Of a stretch of 59,176 nt of DNA, positions 9,273 through 17,819 are shown in pieces. This DNA comes from Candidatus Gastranaerophilales bacterium. GTDB taxonomy: Bacteria > Cyanobacteriota > Vampirovibrionia > Gastranaerophilales > Gastranaerophilaceae. The stretch is from assembly GCA_944326915.1 (NCBI GenBank), contig CALVFT010000007.1:1-59176 (forward strand). Reading direction: 5' to 3'. Position numbers and translations under genes: made by a program. Numbering within the stretch: position 1 is the first letter of the stretch; each line of letters opens with the position of its first letter. A model generated the notes under the pieces. That model did not search any database and was not told where the DNA came from. It saw nothing but the letters and a program-made list of their open reading frames with translations.

Positions 9273-10202
9273 TTCTAAAGCCTTTTTAATTTTATCACGG
9301 TGGGGAGTTTTAGGATTGGAGATTTTATTTTCTAAATCTTCAATTACTTGCGTTCTTTCTTTTGAAGAATTTCTATACCATAATTTTTTAAAGTATCTAC
9401 GAACAACCTTATCATCTATAAAATCAGGAGTTTTAGAGAACCCTCCTGCGTCGTACAACTTGTCCATAATGGGGACGTTAGGATCTTTGGTTCTAACACC
9501 TAGCAAAGCTCTTATATTAAGTCTTGAAGTTGTTTTGGGTATACTTTCATCAATATATTCAGTTATTGCATAACCACTTTTTAAATCCGAAATGTAGTGC
9601 TTTACAAACTGTGTTTTATCTAATTTGTGTCCTGCAGCATATTTCAAAAAAGTCCAAAAATTTGCTTCAGCATAGTTGTTATGAATATTTGATAACCAAG
9701 AAATTGGAGATTGTACATTATGATAAACTTTAAAAGCTTTATCATGCATAATTGGATTACCATTAGCATCTTTCAAAGAGAATTTAAAAACATTTCCCCA
9801 AGTTCCTCGATTTACATATTTAAGTTCGGCATGTGAATTCTGAGGCAAAACACTTTTAAGGCATTTTGTTGCAATACGGGAAATCATATCCTCAAATACA
9901 GGTAAATCTTCTGATAAATCTTCAAAACCATGCAAAATCATATTTTCTTTTTTCATCTGCTTATAACAAGCTCTAAGATAATTTGTGATGTTAGACAACC
10001 CTTTTTGAAAAGATTTTATATTGCGGCCTTTATCTGTCTTAAAAAGTGCAATTATTTCTGGCGAAACATTCCCGACAATAGCACTTTTTACGTGCGGAAC
10101 GAACTCTTCATAAGTCTTATAATTGATATCCGATCTAAAAATCTTTTTCAATCTCGATGGATAACAAGCTTCATAATTTACTTTTGGAATCTTGCTCAAC
10201 AT
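9231..10202 (-). CDS. Unknown protein with a protein-kinase-like N-lobe
   Basis: 323 residues from the ATG at 10202; an in-frame TTG at 10223 gives 7 more. The ribosome site AGGAGG is only one base before this ATG and there is none before the TTG, so the start is uncertain. Residues 1-120 are basic and helical. A kinase-like stretch follows: a glycine-loop-like NRGTWGNVFKF (131-141), an invariant-lysine-like KAFKVYH (155-161), an alpha-C-like NYAEANFWTFLK (177-187, E179) and a hinge-like SGYAITEYID (209-218). I see no HRD or DFG motif after it, so it would be degenerate or unusual. It is neither secreted by a signal peptide nor membrane-bound. The kinase resemblance is my reading of motifs, not a proven homology. 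Confidence 0.7.
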   Translation of the reverse strand: MLSKIPKVNYEACYPSRLKKIFRSDINYKTYEEFVPHVKSAIVGNVSPEIIALFKTDKGRNIKSFQKGLSNITNYLRACYKQMKKENMILHGFEDLSEDLPVFEDMISRIATKCLKSVLPQNSHAELKYVNRGTWGNVFKFSLKDANGNPIMHDKAFKVYHNVQSPISWLSNIHNNYAEANFWTFLKYAAGHKLDKTQFVKHYISDLKSGYAITEYIDESIPKTTSRLNIRALLGVRTKDPNVPIMDKLYDAGGFSKTPDFIDDKVVRRYFKKLWYRNSSKERTQVIEDLENKISNPKTPHRDKIKKALELFKQKQNKYYQII

Positions 10203-10252
10203 ACCTCCTATAAATGTCCTCAAGAAGCTAAATTGCGTAAAACTTAATATAC

Positions 10253-10281
10253 TTGTAAAAAAAATTTACTTAATATATAAT
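10253..10281 (+). promoter_or_regulatory. Promoter of trkA, predicted leaderless
   Basis: TTGTAA (10253-10258), 17-base spacer, perfect TATAAT (10276-10281). The -10 box ends 9 bases before the trkA ATG at 10291, and no ribosome site is present. Confidence 0.65.
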
Positions 10282-10290
10282 TCGTTTATT

Positions 10291-11631
10291 ATGAAAATAT
10301 TAATTTATGGAGCAACAGAAATAGGCTGTCTGCTTGCTACGGAGTTTTTTGAAGACCACGATATTACTATTATAGATAAAGAAGAAAACAGAACTGATGA
10401 ATGTAATAAGCTTGATATTAGTTTTGTTCAGGGGAATGCATCTAATATTGATGTTCTGAAAAGTGCAGATATACAAAATGCAGATATTTTTATTGCTTGC
10501 ACCGGAATTGATGAAGCTAATATTGTAGCTTGTCTTACTGCTAAAAAAGTGAGTGGAATTAGAACTATTTGTTTTGTCAGCAAAGAAGAATATAAAAAGA
10601 CATTGAGTTTTAATAAAAACGGGGAACATTTCTGTGATTTTTTTATAGATTACATCATTTGGCCTGAAGAATTATTAACTCAAGATATTTTTAGGATTGT
10701 AACCGTCGCACATGCACTTGATGTTGAAAACTTTGCAGACGGGAAAGCAAGACTTCTTGAATTTAGAATTAAAGAAGAATCAATTCTTGCAAATAAAAAA
10801 GTTAAAGACTGCGGATTTCCAAAAGAAACTCTTATTGTAGGAGTCACAAGAAACAGTGAATTATTTATTCCATACGGAGATACAGAGCTTTGGGTCGGAG
10901 ATAAACTTATTTTTATGGGAACATCACACTCTCTTGATATACTTGCAGGAAGATTTTTCCATGAAAAAGAGTACGTAAAAAATGCTTCAATTATAGGTGG
11001 AGGCAATGTTGGTTTAATGCTAGCTAAAAGTCTTGAAGCTATGAAAATTAAGACCAAAATTATAGAAACTGATTATGAACGTTGTCAGTTTCTTGCAGAG
11101 GAGTTAAAAAATACTCTTGTAATAAACGGAGATGGTACTAATTTACAGCTACTTGATGAAGAAGAAATCGGTGCTAGCGATGTTGTGATAAGCGTAACTA
11201 ACAATGATGAACGAAATTTATTATGTTCTCTATTGTCAAAACAACTCGGAGTAAAAAGAGTTATTGCAAGAGTCGCAAAAGTAATAAATATACCTTTATT
11301 TGAAAAAGTTGGTATTGATGTTGCAATATCTCCAAAAACATCTGCATTAAGTGAAGTCAAAAATGATCTTGCAGAAAATAATGTTGATATACTTGCAACC
11401 GTTGAACAAGGACAAGGAGAAGTTCTTGAAATTGCAGTAATTCCTGAATTCAATAATAATAGAATTATGGATTTAAAAATGCCTGCTCATGGAGTAATTG
11501 GTATTATCCAACGAAAAAACAATGTTATTATTCCTAAAGGAGATACCGTAATTAACACTAATGATATTTTAATTGTGTTTACGAAAACAGAATCTGCAAA
11601 TATAATTAAGGAATTTTTCAAGGTAAAATAG
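10291..11631 (+). CDS. trkA: Trk potassium uptake regulatory subunit TrkA
   Basis: 446 residues with the duplicated TrkA architecture: RCK-N Rossmann fold (ILIYGATEIGCLLA at the start), RCK-C, then a second RCK-N (ASIIGGGNVGLMLAKSLE about 233-250, acidic IIETD after it) and a second RCK-C to the end. It binds NAD(H)/nucleotides and gates TrkH. The reading frame is open 99 bases further upstream, but the ATG at 10291 is exactly where TrkA proteins begin and is placed by the promoter just before it. The upstream extension would overlap the divergent gene. trkH starts one base after the stop. Confidence 0.95.
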   Translation: MKILIYGATEIGCLLATEFFEDHDITIIDKEENRTDECNKLDISFVQGNASNIDVLKSADIQNADIFIACTGIDEANIVACLTAKKVSGIRTICFVSKEEYKKTLSFNKNGEHFCDFFIDYIIWPEELLTQDIFRIVTVAHALDVENFADGKARLLEFRIKEESILANKKVKDCGFPKETLIVGVTRNSELFIPYGDTELWVGDKLIFMGTSHSLDILAGRFFHEKEYVKNASIIGGGNVGLMLAKSLEAMKIKTKIIETDYERCQFLAEELKNTLVINGDGTNLQLLDEEEIGASDVVISVTNNDERNLLCSLLSKQLGVKRVIARVAKVINIPLFEKVGIDVAISPKTSALSEVKNDLAENNVDILATVEQGQGEVLEIAVIPEFNNNRIMDLKMPAHGVIGIIQRKNNVIIPKGDTVINTNDILIVFTKTESANIIKEFFKVK

Positions 11632-11632
11632 T

Positions 11633-13102
11633 ATGCGTTTAAATTATTTGTCATATGCTATAGGTTTGGTGATGATGTATATAGGAGTTGTAATTTTATC
11701 TCCTATTGCGGTTGCACTTTTTTACAAAGAATATTCGTCAATAACTCCATTTTTATATGCAGGACTAATTTCTATATTTTTAGGCTTATACTTAAAAAAA
11801 GGCATAAAAGGCGCTGCGATATTAGATAATTTAAATGACATAAAAAAAGCAGAAGCTCTTTTTACTGTTGTGATTTCTTGGATTGTATTCGGAGTAATTT
11901 CAGCTATCCCATATACTTTTTATGGAATTAGTTTCATAAATGCACTATTTGAATCTGTTTCCGGTATCACAACAACCGGTGCGACTATATTAACAAATTT
12001 TGAATATCCGCATGCTTTTTTCTTTTGGAGATCTTTAACTCAATGGCTCGGAGGTTTAGGAATTATCGTATTATTTATTGCGATATTACCACAGTTTGCA
12101 GTCGCAGGACGTCAAATGTTTTTTGCAGAAGCACCTGGGCCTACAGAAGATAAATTTACACCAAGAATAAGAAACACTGCATCTGCGTTGTGGAAAGTTT
12201 ATGCAGGAATTACAATTTCTGAAATTATACTACTGATGTTATTTGGAATGAATGGATTTGATGCCATCTGTAATTCGTTCTCAACTATGGCAGCAGGAGG
12301 TTTTTCTCCTAATTCTCAGAGTATAATGGGGTATAATTCATACTATATTACTTGGATTATATTAATATTCATGTTCTTTGCAGGAGCAAGTTTTAATTTG
12401 CAGTACAAAGCTATAAATCAAAAAAATCCTTTAATATTATTTAAAAGTGAAGAATTTAGAACATACTTTTCTGTAGTATTGATTATGTCAGGTTTTATCG
12501 CGATTTCACTATTTTTGAATAGCCAATATAATATTTTTGAAAGCATTACCCATTCACTATATCAAGTAATAAGTATAATGACATCTACTGGATCTGCAAG
12601 TGTTGATTTTGCTCAATGGGATTTCACATCTAAAATTTTGTTATTTCTTGTAATGTTTGTCGGTTCTTGCGCAAGTTCTGCCGGTGGTGGTATAAAAATG
12701 ACTAGATGGATTATTATTTACAAGTCAATGAAAAGTGAACTTGTTAGAATATTACATCCAAATGCTATTTTGAATATAAAAGTAGATGATAAAACAGTAG
12801 CTCCCGAAATCGCAAGACAAATTATTGTATTTGTATGTTTTTACTTATTTATTTTCGCAGTAGGCGCTGTAATTATCTCTATAATTGAACAAAATGCTAC
12901 CATTGGACTTACAAGTTCAATCACTGCTATAGGGAATATAGGGCCAGGACTGGGAAAAATTATAGGACCAATGGGAAATTTTGCAACAATACACGATATA
13001 ACAAAATTAATAATGATAATATGGATGCTTGTAGGTCGTCTTGAATTAATTCCATTTTTAGTAATGCTACAAAAAGATTTTTGGAACTTTAAAAATAATT
13101 AA
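11633..13102 (+). CDS. trkH: Trk potassium transporter TrkH
   Basis: 489-residue polytopic membrane protein. Four pore-loop motifs for the K+ selectivity filter are present: SGITTTGATIL (about 110), STMAAGGFSP (about 218), IMTSTGSASVD (about 317) and TAIGNIGPGLG (about 430). The loop AGRQMFFAEAPGPTEDK is typical of TrkH. Coupled to trkA with one base between stop and ATG. TrkA plus TrkH form the complete K+ uptake system. Confidence 0.95.
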   Translation: MRLNYLSYAIGLVMMYIGVVILSPIAVALFYKEYSSITPFLYAGLISIFLGLYLKKGIKGAAILDNLNDIKKAEALFTVVISWIVFGVISAIPYTFYGISFINALFESVSGITTTGATILTNFEYPHAFFFWRSLTQWLGGLGIIVLFIAILPQFAVAGRQMFFAEAPGPTEDKFTPRIRNTASALWKVYAGITISEIILLMLFGMNGFDAICNSFSTMAAGGFSPNSQSIMGYNSYYITWIILIFMFFAGASFNLQYKAINQKNPLILFKSEEFRTYFSVVLIMSGFIAISLFLNSQYNIFESITHSLYQVISIMTSTGSASVDFAQWDFTSKILLFLVMFVGSCASSAGGGIKMTRWIIIYKSMKSELVRILHPNAILNIKVDDKTVAPEIARQIIVFVCFYLFIFAVGAVIISIIEQNATIGLTSSITAIGNIGPGLGKIIGPMGNFATIHDITKLIMIIWMLVGRLELIPFLVMLQKDFWNFKNN

Positions 13103-13221
13103 TAAACTAAATATTAGTACTGCAAAAATTTGTAGGATTTCATATTCGTAAATGATTAAAATGAACAATAAATATGATTTAATCGTTATATAAATATCCA
13201 GAGCATGAGGATATAGAGTAA

Positions 13222-14682
13222 TTGGGAATAAAAAATTTAAAAAATAAAATTATACCTATAATGATTGTACTATTGCTTGGGAACAATAGTGCAATTGCAA
13301 TAGAAAATGTAAGCATTGAAAAAAATGCAATACTTAATATAAAAGATTGTATAGAACTTGCGCTTAAAAACAGTCCGGCAGTAAAAAAAGCAAAATATAA
13401 TTATGGACTTGCAAAAAATAACGTAACAATTTCAAAATCAGCATTTTTCCCTACTATTGGAATAGGTACAGGTTACTACGCAGCACAAAATGCGACAAGT
13501 AACAGTCTTATGAGAAACGGAAACATAAACTATTATTCCGCAGAAGCATCTATTCAACAACTAATTTTTGACTTTGGCAAAACTAATGCCGATATTAAAA
13601 TGAATAAGTTTAATATGATTACAGCACTTTATAATTTTGACTATACTGTGCTTGAAACAATTTTTGGAGTAAAAACGAATTATTACGGAGTACTTGCAGC
13701 AAAAGCAAGTGTTGATATAAACAAGGCAAATGTCCAAATTAATGAACGCAACTACCAAAGAACAAAAGCATATTTTGAAGAGGGAATAAAATCAAAAATA
13801 GACCTAGTAAACGCTGAAGTAAATTTAAGTGATTCAAAAGTATCACTAGTAGAAGCAGAAAAAAGCTATCAAAATGCTCTTGTTAAACTTAACAATTCAA
13901 TGTACATTGCGTTTGCGCCCGAATATGAAATAGAAAACACAGAAACTTTTAATTTTACAAGCAATTACGCACCCGTCAACCTTGAAAAAATATCTGAATC
14001 AAAAGATATCAGCGCACCTCCTAAAGATGTAAATAATGCTTTTTTAACATCTCAAGTCCAAAAAATTGATGTACTTCAAGATTATAAATTTGAACCATTC
14101 CCATACACATTTGAAGAAGCCGTTAAAATTGCATACAAAAACAGACCTGATTTAAAAGCTTTTGATTCTACTCTTAGTGCAATGAAAGAAGCTTTAAAAT
14201 ATACAAAAAGAGCTTATCTACCCGAACTAAGTGCAAGAGGTGGCTACGGATATAGAGATACAAATAATACAAACTCTTTTAACGTATCATTAAACCTTTC
14301 AACAAGTCTAAATATATTAAGCACAAAAAAAGAAATAGATAACGCCAAAATACAAGTAGATATAGCACAAAACGAAATAGATTTAACAAAACAAGATATA
14401 TATTTTGCAGTCCAAGATGCATATATCAACATGAAACAATTGGAAAAACAAATTCCACTAATTGCTGTAAAGGTAAAACAAACTTTGGAAAACTTTGAAC
14501 TTGCAGATGGCAGATATGCTGTAGGGATAGGAGATTACATTCAACTACAAGATGCAAAAGTAAACTACAACAACGCCCAACATGAATATGTGCAAACAGT
14601 ATATAATTACAACGTTGCAAGAGCAAACCTTGAAAAAGCAATGGCATTACCTCAAACAGTAACTATAACAATAGAGGATTAA
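13222..14682 (+). CDS. TolC family outer membrane efflux protein
   Basis: 486 residues. Signal peptide with a hydrophobic core IIPIMIVLLLGNNSAIA is followed by two outer membrane efflux repeats: LNIKDCIELALKNSPAVKKA near 45 and YTFEEAVKIAYKNRPDLKAF near 295. Long helices rich in alanine, asparagine and glutamine follow each. It forms the trimeric outer-membrane duct for the pump encoded by the next three genes. The start is TTG; the next ATG would cut into the signal peptide. GAGG lies 11 bases before the TTG, longer than ideal. The 119 bases upstream should hold the operon promoter. Confidence 0.9.
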   Translation: MGIKNLKNKIIPIMIVLLLGNNSAIAIENVSIEKNAILNIKDCIELALKNSPAVKKAKYNYGLAKNNVTISKSAFFPTIGIGTGYYAAQNATSNSLMRNGNINYYSAEASIQQLIFDFGKTNADIKMNKFNMITALYNFDYTVLETIFGVKTNYYGVLAAKASVDINKANVQINERNYQRTKAYFEEGIKSKIDLVNAEVNLSDSKVSLVEAEKSYQNALVKLNNSMYIAFAPEYEIENTETFNFTSNYAPVNLEKISESKDISAPPKDVNNAFLTSQVQKIDVLQDYKFEPFPYTFEEAVKIAYKNRPDLKAFDSTLSAMKEALKYTKRAYLPELSARGGYGYRDTNNTNSFNVSLNLSTSLNILSTKKEIDNAKIQVDIAQNEIDLTKQDIYFAVQDAYINMKQLEKQIPLIAVKVKQTLENFELADGRYAVGIGDYIQLQDAKVNYNNAQHEYVQTVYNYNVARANLEKAMALPQTVTITIED

Positions 14683-14684
14683 AA

Positions 14685-15845
14685 ATGAAAATACAAAAAA
14701 AATACTTAATACCAATTATCGGAATTATAATATTATTAACTATAATGCTTTCAATAAAAGCATTTAATAAAAGAGTCAGATACGAGACACAAGACTTAGA
14801 GAAATGTACAATAACCCAATTTGTAGAAGCATCAGGGACAATTAACCCTGTAAATACAGTAAGTGTAGGTTCAACTGTATCAGGGCTAATTAAGGAAATC
14901 TATGTAGATTTCAACTCCCAAGTAAAAAAAGGGCAAGTACTAGCCCAAATTGACCCTGCGACATTTGAAGCTACAGTACAACAAAACCAAGCTCAAATAA
15001 ACAATGCCCAAGCAAATGTTGCAAAACTTCAAGCTGTAGCCGACTATGATAGAAAAATGTATTTGAGATACAAAAACTTATATGCTAAAAATTTTGTAGC
15101 TAAAAGTGAATTAGATCAAATGTATAGCACATACATGTCTGATCTTGCTCAAATTAAAGCAGCTCAAGCACAAGTAAGACAATACCAAGCATCTTTAAAA
15201 ACAGCACAAACCAATTTGGGCTATACAAAAATCATAGCACCTGTAGACGGTACAATTATTTCAAGAGAAATCGACTTAGGTCAACCTGTTGCAGCGAGTT
15301 TCCAAGCTCCTGAACTATTTACAATAGCTCAAGACCTAACTAAAATGCAAATAGAAGTAAATGTATCTGAAGCAGATATCGGGAAAGTAAAAGAAGGACA
15401 AGATGTTATCTACACCCTAGATGGTTATCCTGACAGTGAATTCACTGGAAAAGTTACCCAAGTAAGAATTTCTCCTACAACCGTATCAAATGTAGTTACA
15501 TACTCAGTAATTGTTGATGTAAAAAATGAAGACCTAAAACTTATCCCTGGAATGACTGCGAATGTATCAATAATTACAGACAAAAGTGAAAATGTTTTAT
15601 GTGCTCCAAATATTGCACTTAAGTTTACACCAAATACAGACGGAACCAAATACAAAAACCAAGGTATCTGGGTAATGAAAAACAGAAAACCTCACAGAGT
15701 TGATATTAAAACCGGAGCTAGCGATGACTCAAACACAGAAGTAATATCAAAAGATCTTGCTGAAGGCATGAAAATCATAACCGGAATCAAAGGTAAAAAT
15801 AAAAATAATAAACGCTCCCAACCAAGAGCTCCAAGAATGTTCTAA
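14685..15845 (+). CDS. MacA-like periplasmic adaptor (HlyD/RND membrane fusion protein)
   Basis: 386 residues. A single N-terminal membrane anchor (YLIPIIGIIILLTIMLSIKAF) precedes a lipoyl half-motif (VGSTVSGLIKEIYVDFNSQV), a helical hairpin rich in Q and A (about 100-170) and the second lipoyl half (APVDGTIISREIDLGQPV). A beta-barrel and a membrane-proximal domain follow. It links the MacB transporter to TolC. Two bases separate it from tolC, and its GAGG ribosome site lies in the tolC 3' end. The C-terminus is basic (KNKNNKRSQPRAPRMF). Confidence 0.9.
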   Translation: MKIQKKYLIPIIGIIILLTIMLSIKAFNKRVRYETQDLEKCTITQFVEASGTINPVNTVSVGSTVSGLIKEIYVDFNSQVKKGQVLAQIDPATFEATVQQNQAQINNAQANVAKLQAVADYDRKMYLRYKNLYAKNFVAKSELDQMYSTYMSDLAQIKAAQAQVRQYQASLKTAQTNLGYTKIIAPVDGTIISREIDLGQPVAASFQAPELFTIAQDLTKMQIEVNVSEADIGKVKEGQDVIYTLDGYPDSEFTGKVTQVRISPTTVSNVVTYSVIVDVKNEDLKLIPGMTANVSIITDKSENVLCAPNIALKFTPNTDGTKYKNQGIWVMKNRKPHRVDIKTGASDDSNTEVISKDLAEGMKIITGIKGKNKNNKRSQPRAPRMF

Positions 15846-15862
15846 ACACAAGAAAGATAAAA

Positions 15863-16567
15863 ATGGCACTTATTGAAGTAAAAAATGCAATAAAAAGATA
15901 TCAAACCGGAGATGACTACTTTAATGCTCTGAATAATGTATCTCTATCCATTGAAGAAGGAGAGTTCGTTGCTATTATGGGAGCGTCAGGATCTGGAAAA
16001 TCAACTTTTATGAATATGCTTGGCTGCCTTGATAAACCTAATTCAGGGAGCTATCTTCTTGATGGTATAGATGTCCTATCACTAAATACTGATGAATTAT
16101 CAGATATCCGAAATATCAAAATGGGATTTGTATTCCAAGGATTCAACCTTATATCAAGGACCTCTGCAGTTGAAAATGTTGAGCTCCCTATGATATATAA
16201 AGGAATTCCTGAATCAGAAAGATACGACCGAGCAATGAAAGCTTTAAAAATAGTAGGACTTGAAGGTCGCTCGACCCACATGCCAAACCAAATGTCAGGT
16301 GGTCAACAACAAAGAGTTGCTATCGCACGTGCAATAATTAACGATCCACCTCTTATCCTTGCAGACGAACCGACAGGGAATCTTGATACAAAAACAAGTA
16401 TCGAAGTTATGGAATTTTTTGTAAATCTTAATAAAGAAATGGGTAAAACTATTGTACTGGTAACTCATGAACCTGATATAGCACAATATTGCAAAAGAGT
16501 TGTTAAATTTAAGGATGGCAATATAATTTCTGATGAAATTAATACTCATACAACTATCCCATACTAA
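15863..16567 (+). CDS. MacB-type ABC transporter ATP-binding protein
   Basis: 234 residues, a stand-alone nucleotide-binding subunit. It has Walker [10 protein letters not shown] (about 38), Q-loop GFVFQGFNL (about 87), signature [14 protein letters not shown] (about 144), Walker [13 protein letters not shown] (about 163) and H-loop LVTHE (about 197). It belongs to the LolD/MacB/FtsE group. In E. coli MacB the ATPase and permease are one chain; here they are separate genes 15 bases apart, as in many other phyla. Energises the pump with the adaptor and TolC. Confidence 0.94.
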   Translation: MALIEVKNAIKRYQTGDDYFNALNNVSLSIEEGEFVAIMGASGSGKSTFMNMLGCLDKPNSGSYLLDGIDVLSLNTDELSDIRNIKMGFVFQGFNLISRTSAVENVELPMIYKGIPESERYDRAMKALKIVGLEGRSTHMPNQMSGGQQQRVAIARAIINDPPLILADEPTGNLDTKTSIEVMEFFVNLNKEMGKTIVLVTHEPDIAQYCKRVVKFKDGNIISDEINTHTTIPY

Positions 16568-16582
16568 AAAAAAGGAAACATT

Positions 16583-17812
16583 ATGATAGATTTTAAGTCA
16601 ACATTAAAAATGGCTGTAGTATCATTAAAAGTTAATAAAATGCGTTCAATACTAACAAGTCTTGGTATCATCATAGGGGTTAGTGCTGTAATCATTATGC
16701 TAGCAGTGGGAACAGGAGCTAGCGTAAAAATTGCTAAAGATATGGAATCTATGGGAAGTAACCTGCTTATGATTCGTTCAGGTTCTGTAACCTCAGGTGG
16801 TGTAAGAATGGGATCAGGAACACGTCCGACACTAACTCTAAAAGATGCTGAAGCAATAAACAAATTAGCTCGTGGAGTACTTGCAGTAGCTCCATATTCT
16901 TCTGAAGCTCAACAAATAACATATGGGAACCAAAACTGGGCAACATCTGTCGCAGGCACAACTCAATCATATCTTTACATAAGAAACTATGACATAGCTG
17001 AAGGACGCAACTTTATTCCAGAAGATATAAAAAATAATACGAAAGTTGCAATAATCGGAAACACCGTATCAACAGAACTTTTTGGAGATATGGATCCACT
17101 AAATAAAACAATAAGAATAGGAAATGTCCCCTTTAAAGTTATCGGAACCCTTAAAGTAAAAGGACAAAACGGTATGGGACAAGACCAAGATGATTTGGTC
17201 TTTATTCCAATTACAACTGCTCAAAAGAAAGTATTTGGTACTGATTTCCCTGGTACTGTAAAAATGATAAATGTACAAGCACAAAATTCAGAAATTATCT
17301 CTCAAACAGAGGAAGATATTAATGAAATACTAAGAGACAGACACAATATCGGAAAAAACCAAGAAGATGATTTTACTGTAAGGAACCTAGCAGAAATGCA
17401 AGAAACTATAAAATCATCCGCAAGAACTATGTCAATACTGCTTGGAGCAATTGCCTCTGTTTCATTGCTTGTCGGAGGAATTGGTATTATGAATATTATG
17501 CTTGTATCAGTAACAGAAAGAACTAAAGAAATCGGCATAAGAATGGCAATAGGTGCAAAACCAAGCGATATAAGAATTCAATTTCTGATAGAGTCTTTCC
17601 TTCTTTCAATTATCGGAGGACTTATAGGGGTATTTATAGGAGTTACGGCATCAAAAGCAATTCAAATTTTTAGCGATATGTCTATTGTTATTTCTAGTTT
17701 TTCAATACTTCTTTCTCTTGGTTTTTCAGGATTTATAGGGGTACTGTTCGGATACTATCCGGCTTACAAAGCTTCTCTACTCAATCCAATTGACGCTTTA
17801 CGATACGAATAA
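16583..17812 (+). CDS. MacB-type ABC transporter permease (FtsX/MacB_PCD)
   Basis: 409 residues. One membrane span near 20-45 (ILTSLGIIIGVSAVIIMLAVG) is followed by a periplasmic MacB_PCD domain (about 50-270) and three C-terminal spans: LLGAIASVSLLVGGIGIMNIM, FLLSIIGGLIGVFIGVTAS and SILLSLGFSGFIGVLFGYYP. It ends in the typical PAYKASLLNPIDALRYE. A mechanotransmission ABC protein that drives efflux of a drug, toxin or peptide through the adaptor and TolC; the substrate cannot be read from sequence. GGAAA ribosome site. Convergent with aroE, 7 bases apart, with no terminator seen. Confidence 0.93.
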   Translation: MIDFKSTLKMAVVSLKVNKMRSILTSLGIIIGVSAVIIMLAVGTGASVKIAKDMESMGSNLLMIRSGSVTSGGVRMGSGTRPTLTLKDAEAINKLARGVLAVAPYSSEAQQITYGNQNWATSVAGTTQSYLYIRNYDIAEGRNFIPEDIKNNTKVAIIGNTVSTELFGDMDPLNKTIRIGNVPFKVIGTLKVKGQNGMGQDQDDLVFIPITTAQKKVFGTDFPGTVKMINVQAQNSEIISQTEEDINEILRDRHNIGKNQEDDFTVRNLAEMQETIKSSARTMSILLGAIASVSLLVGGIGIMNIMLVSVTERTKEIGIRMAIGAKPSDIRIQFLIESFLLSIIGGLIGVFIGVTASKAIQIFSDMSIVISSFSILLSLGFSGFIGVLFGYYPAYKASLLNPIDALRYE

Positions 17813-17819
17813 ATTTAAA

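Noticed and set aside
10192-10290. 33-codon N-terminal extension of TrkA
   Set aside because: TrkA homology starts at the ATG at 10291, the extension has no ribosome site, and the promoter -10 box lies inside it.
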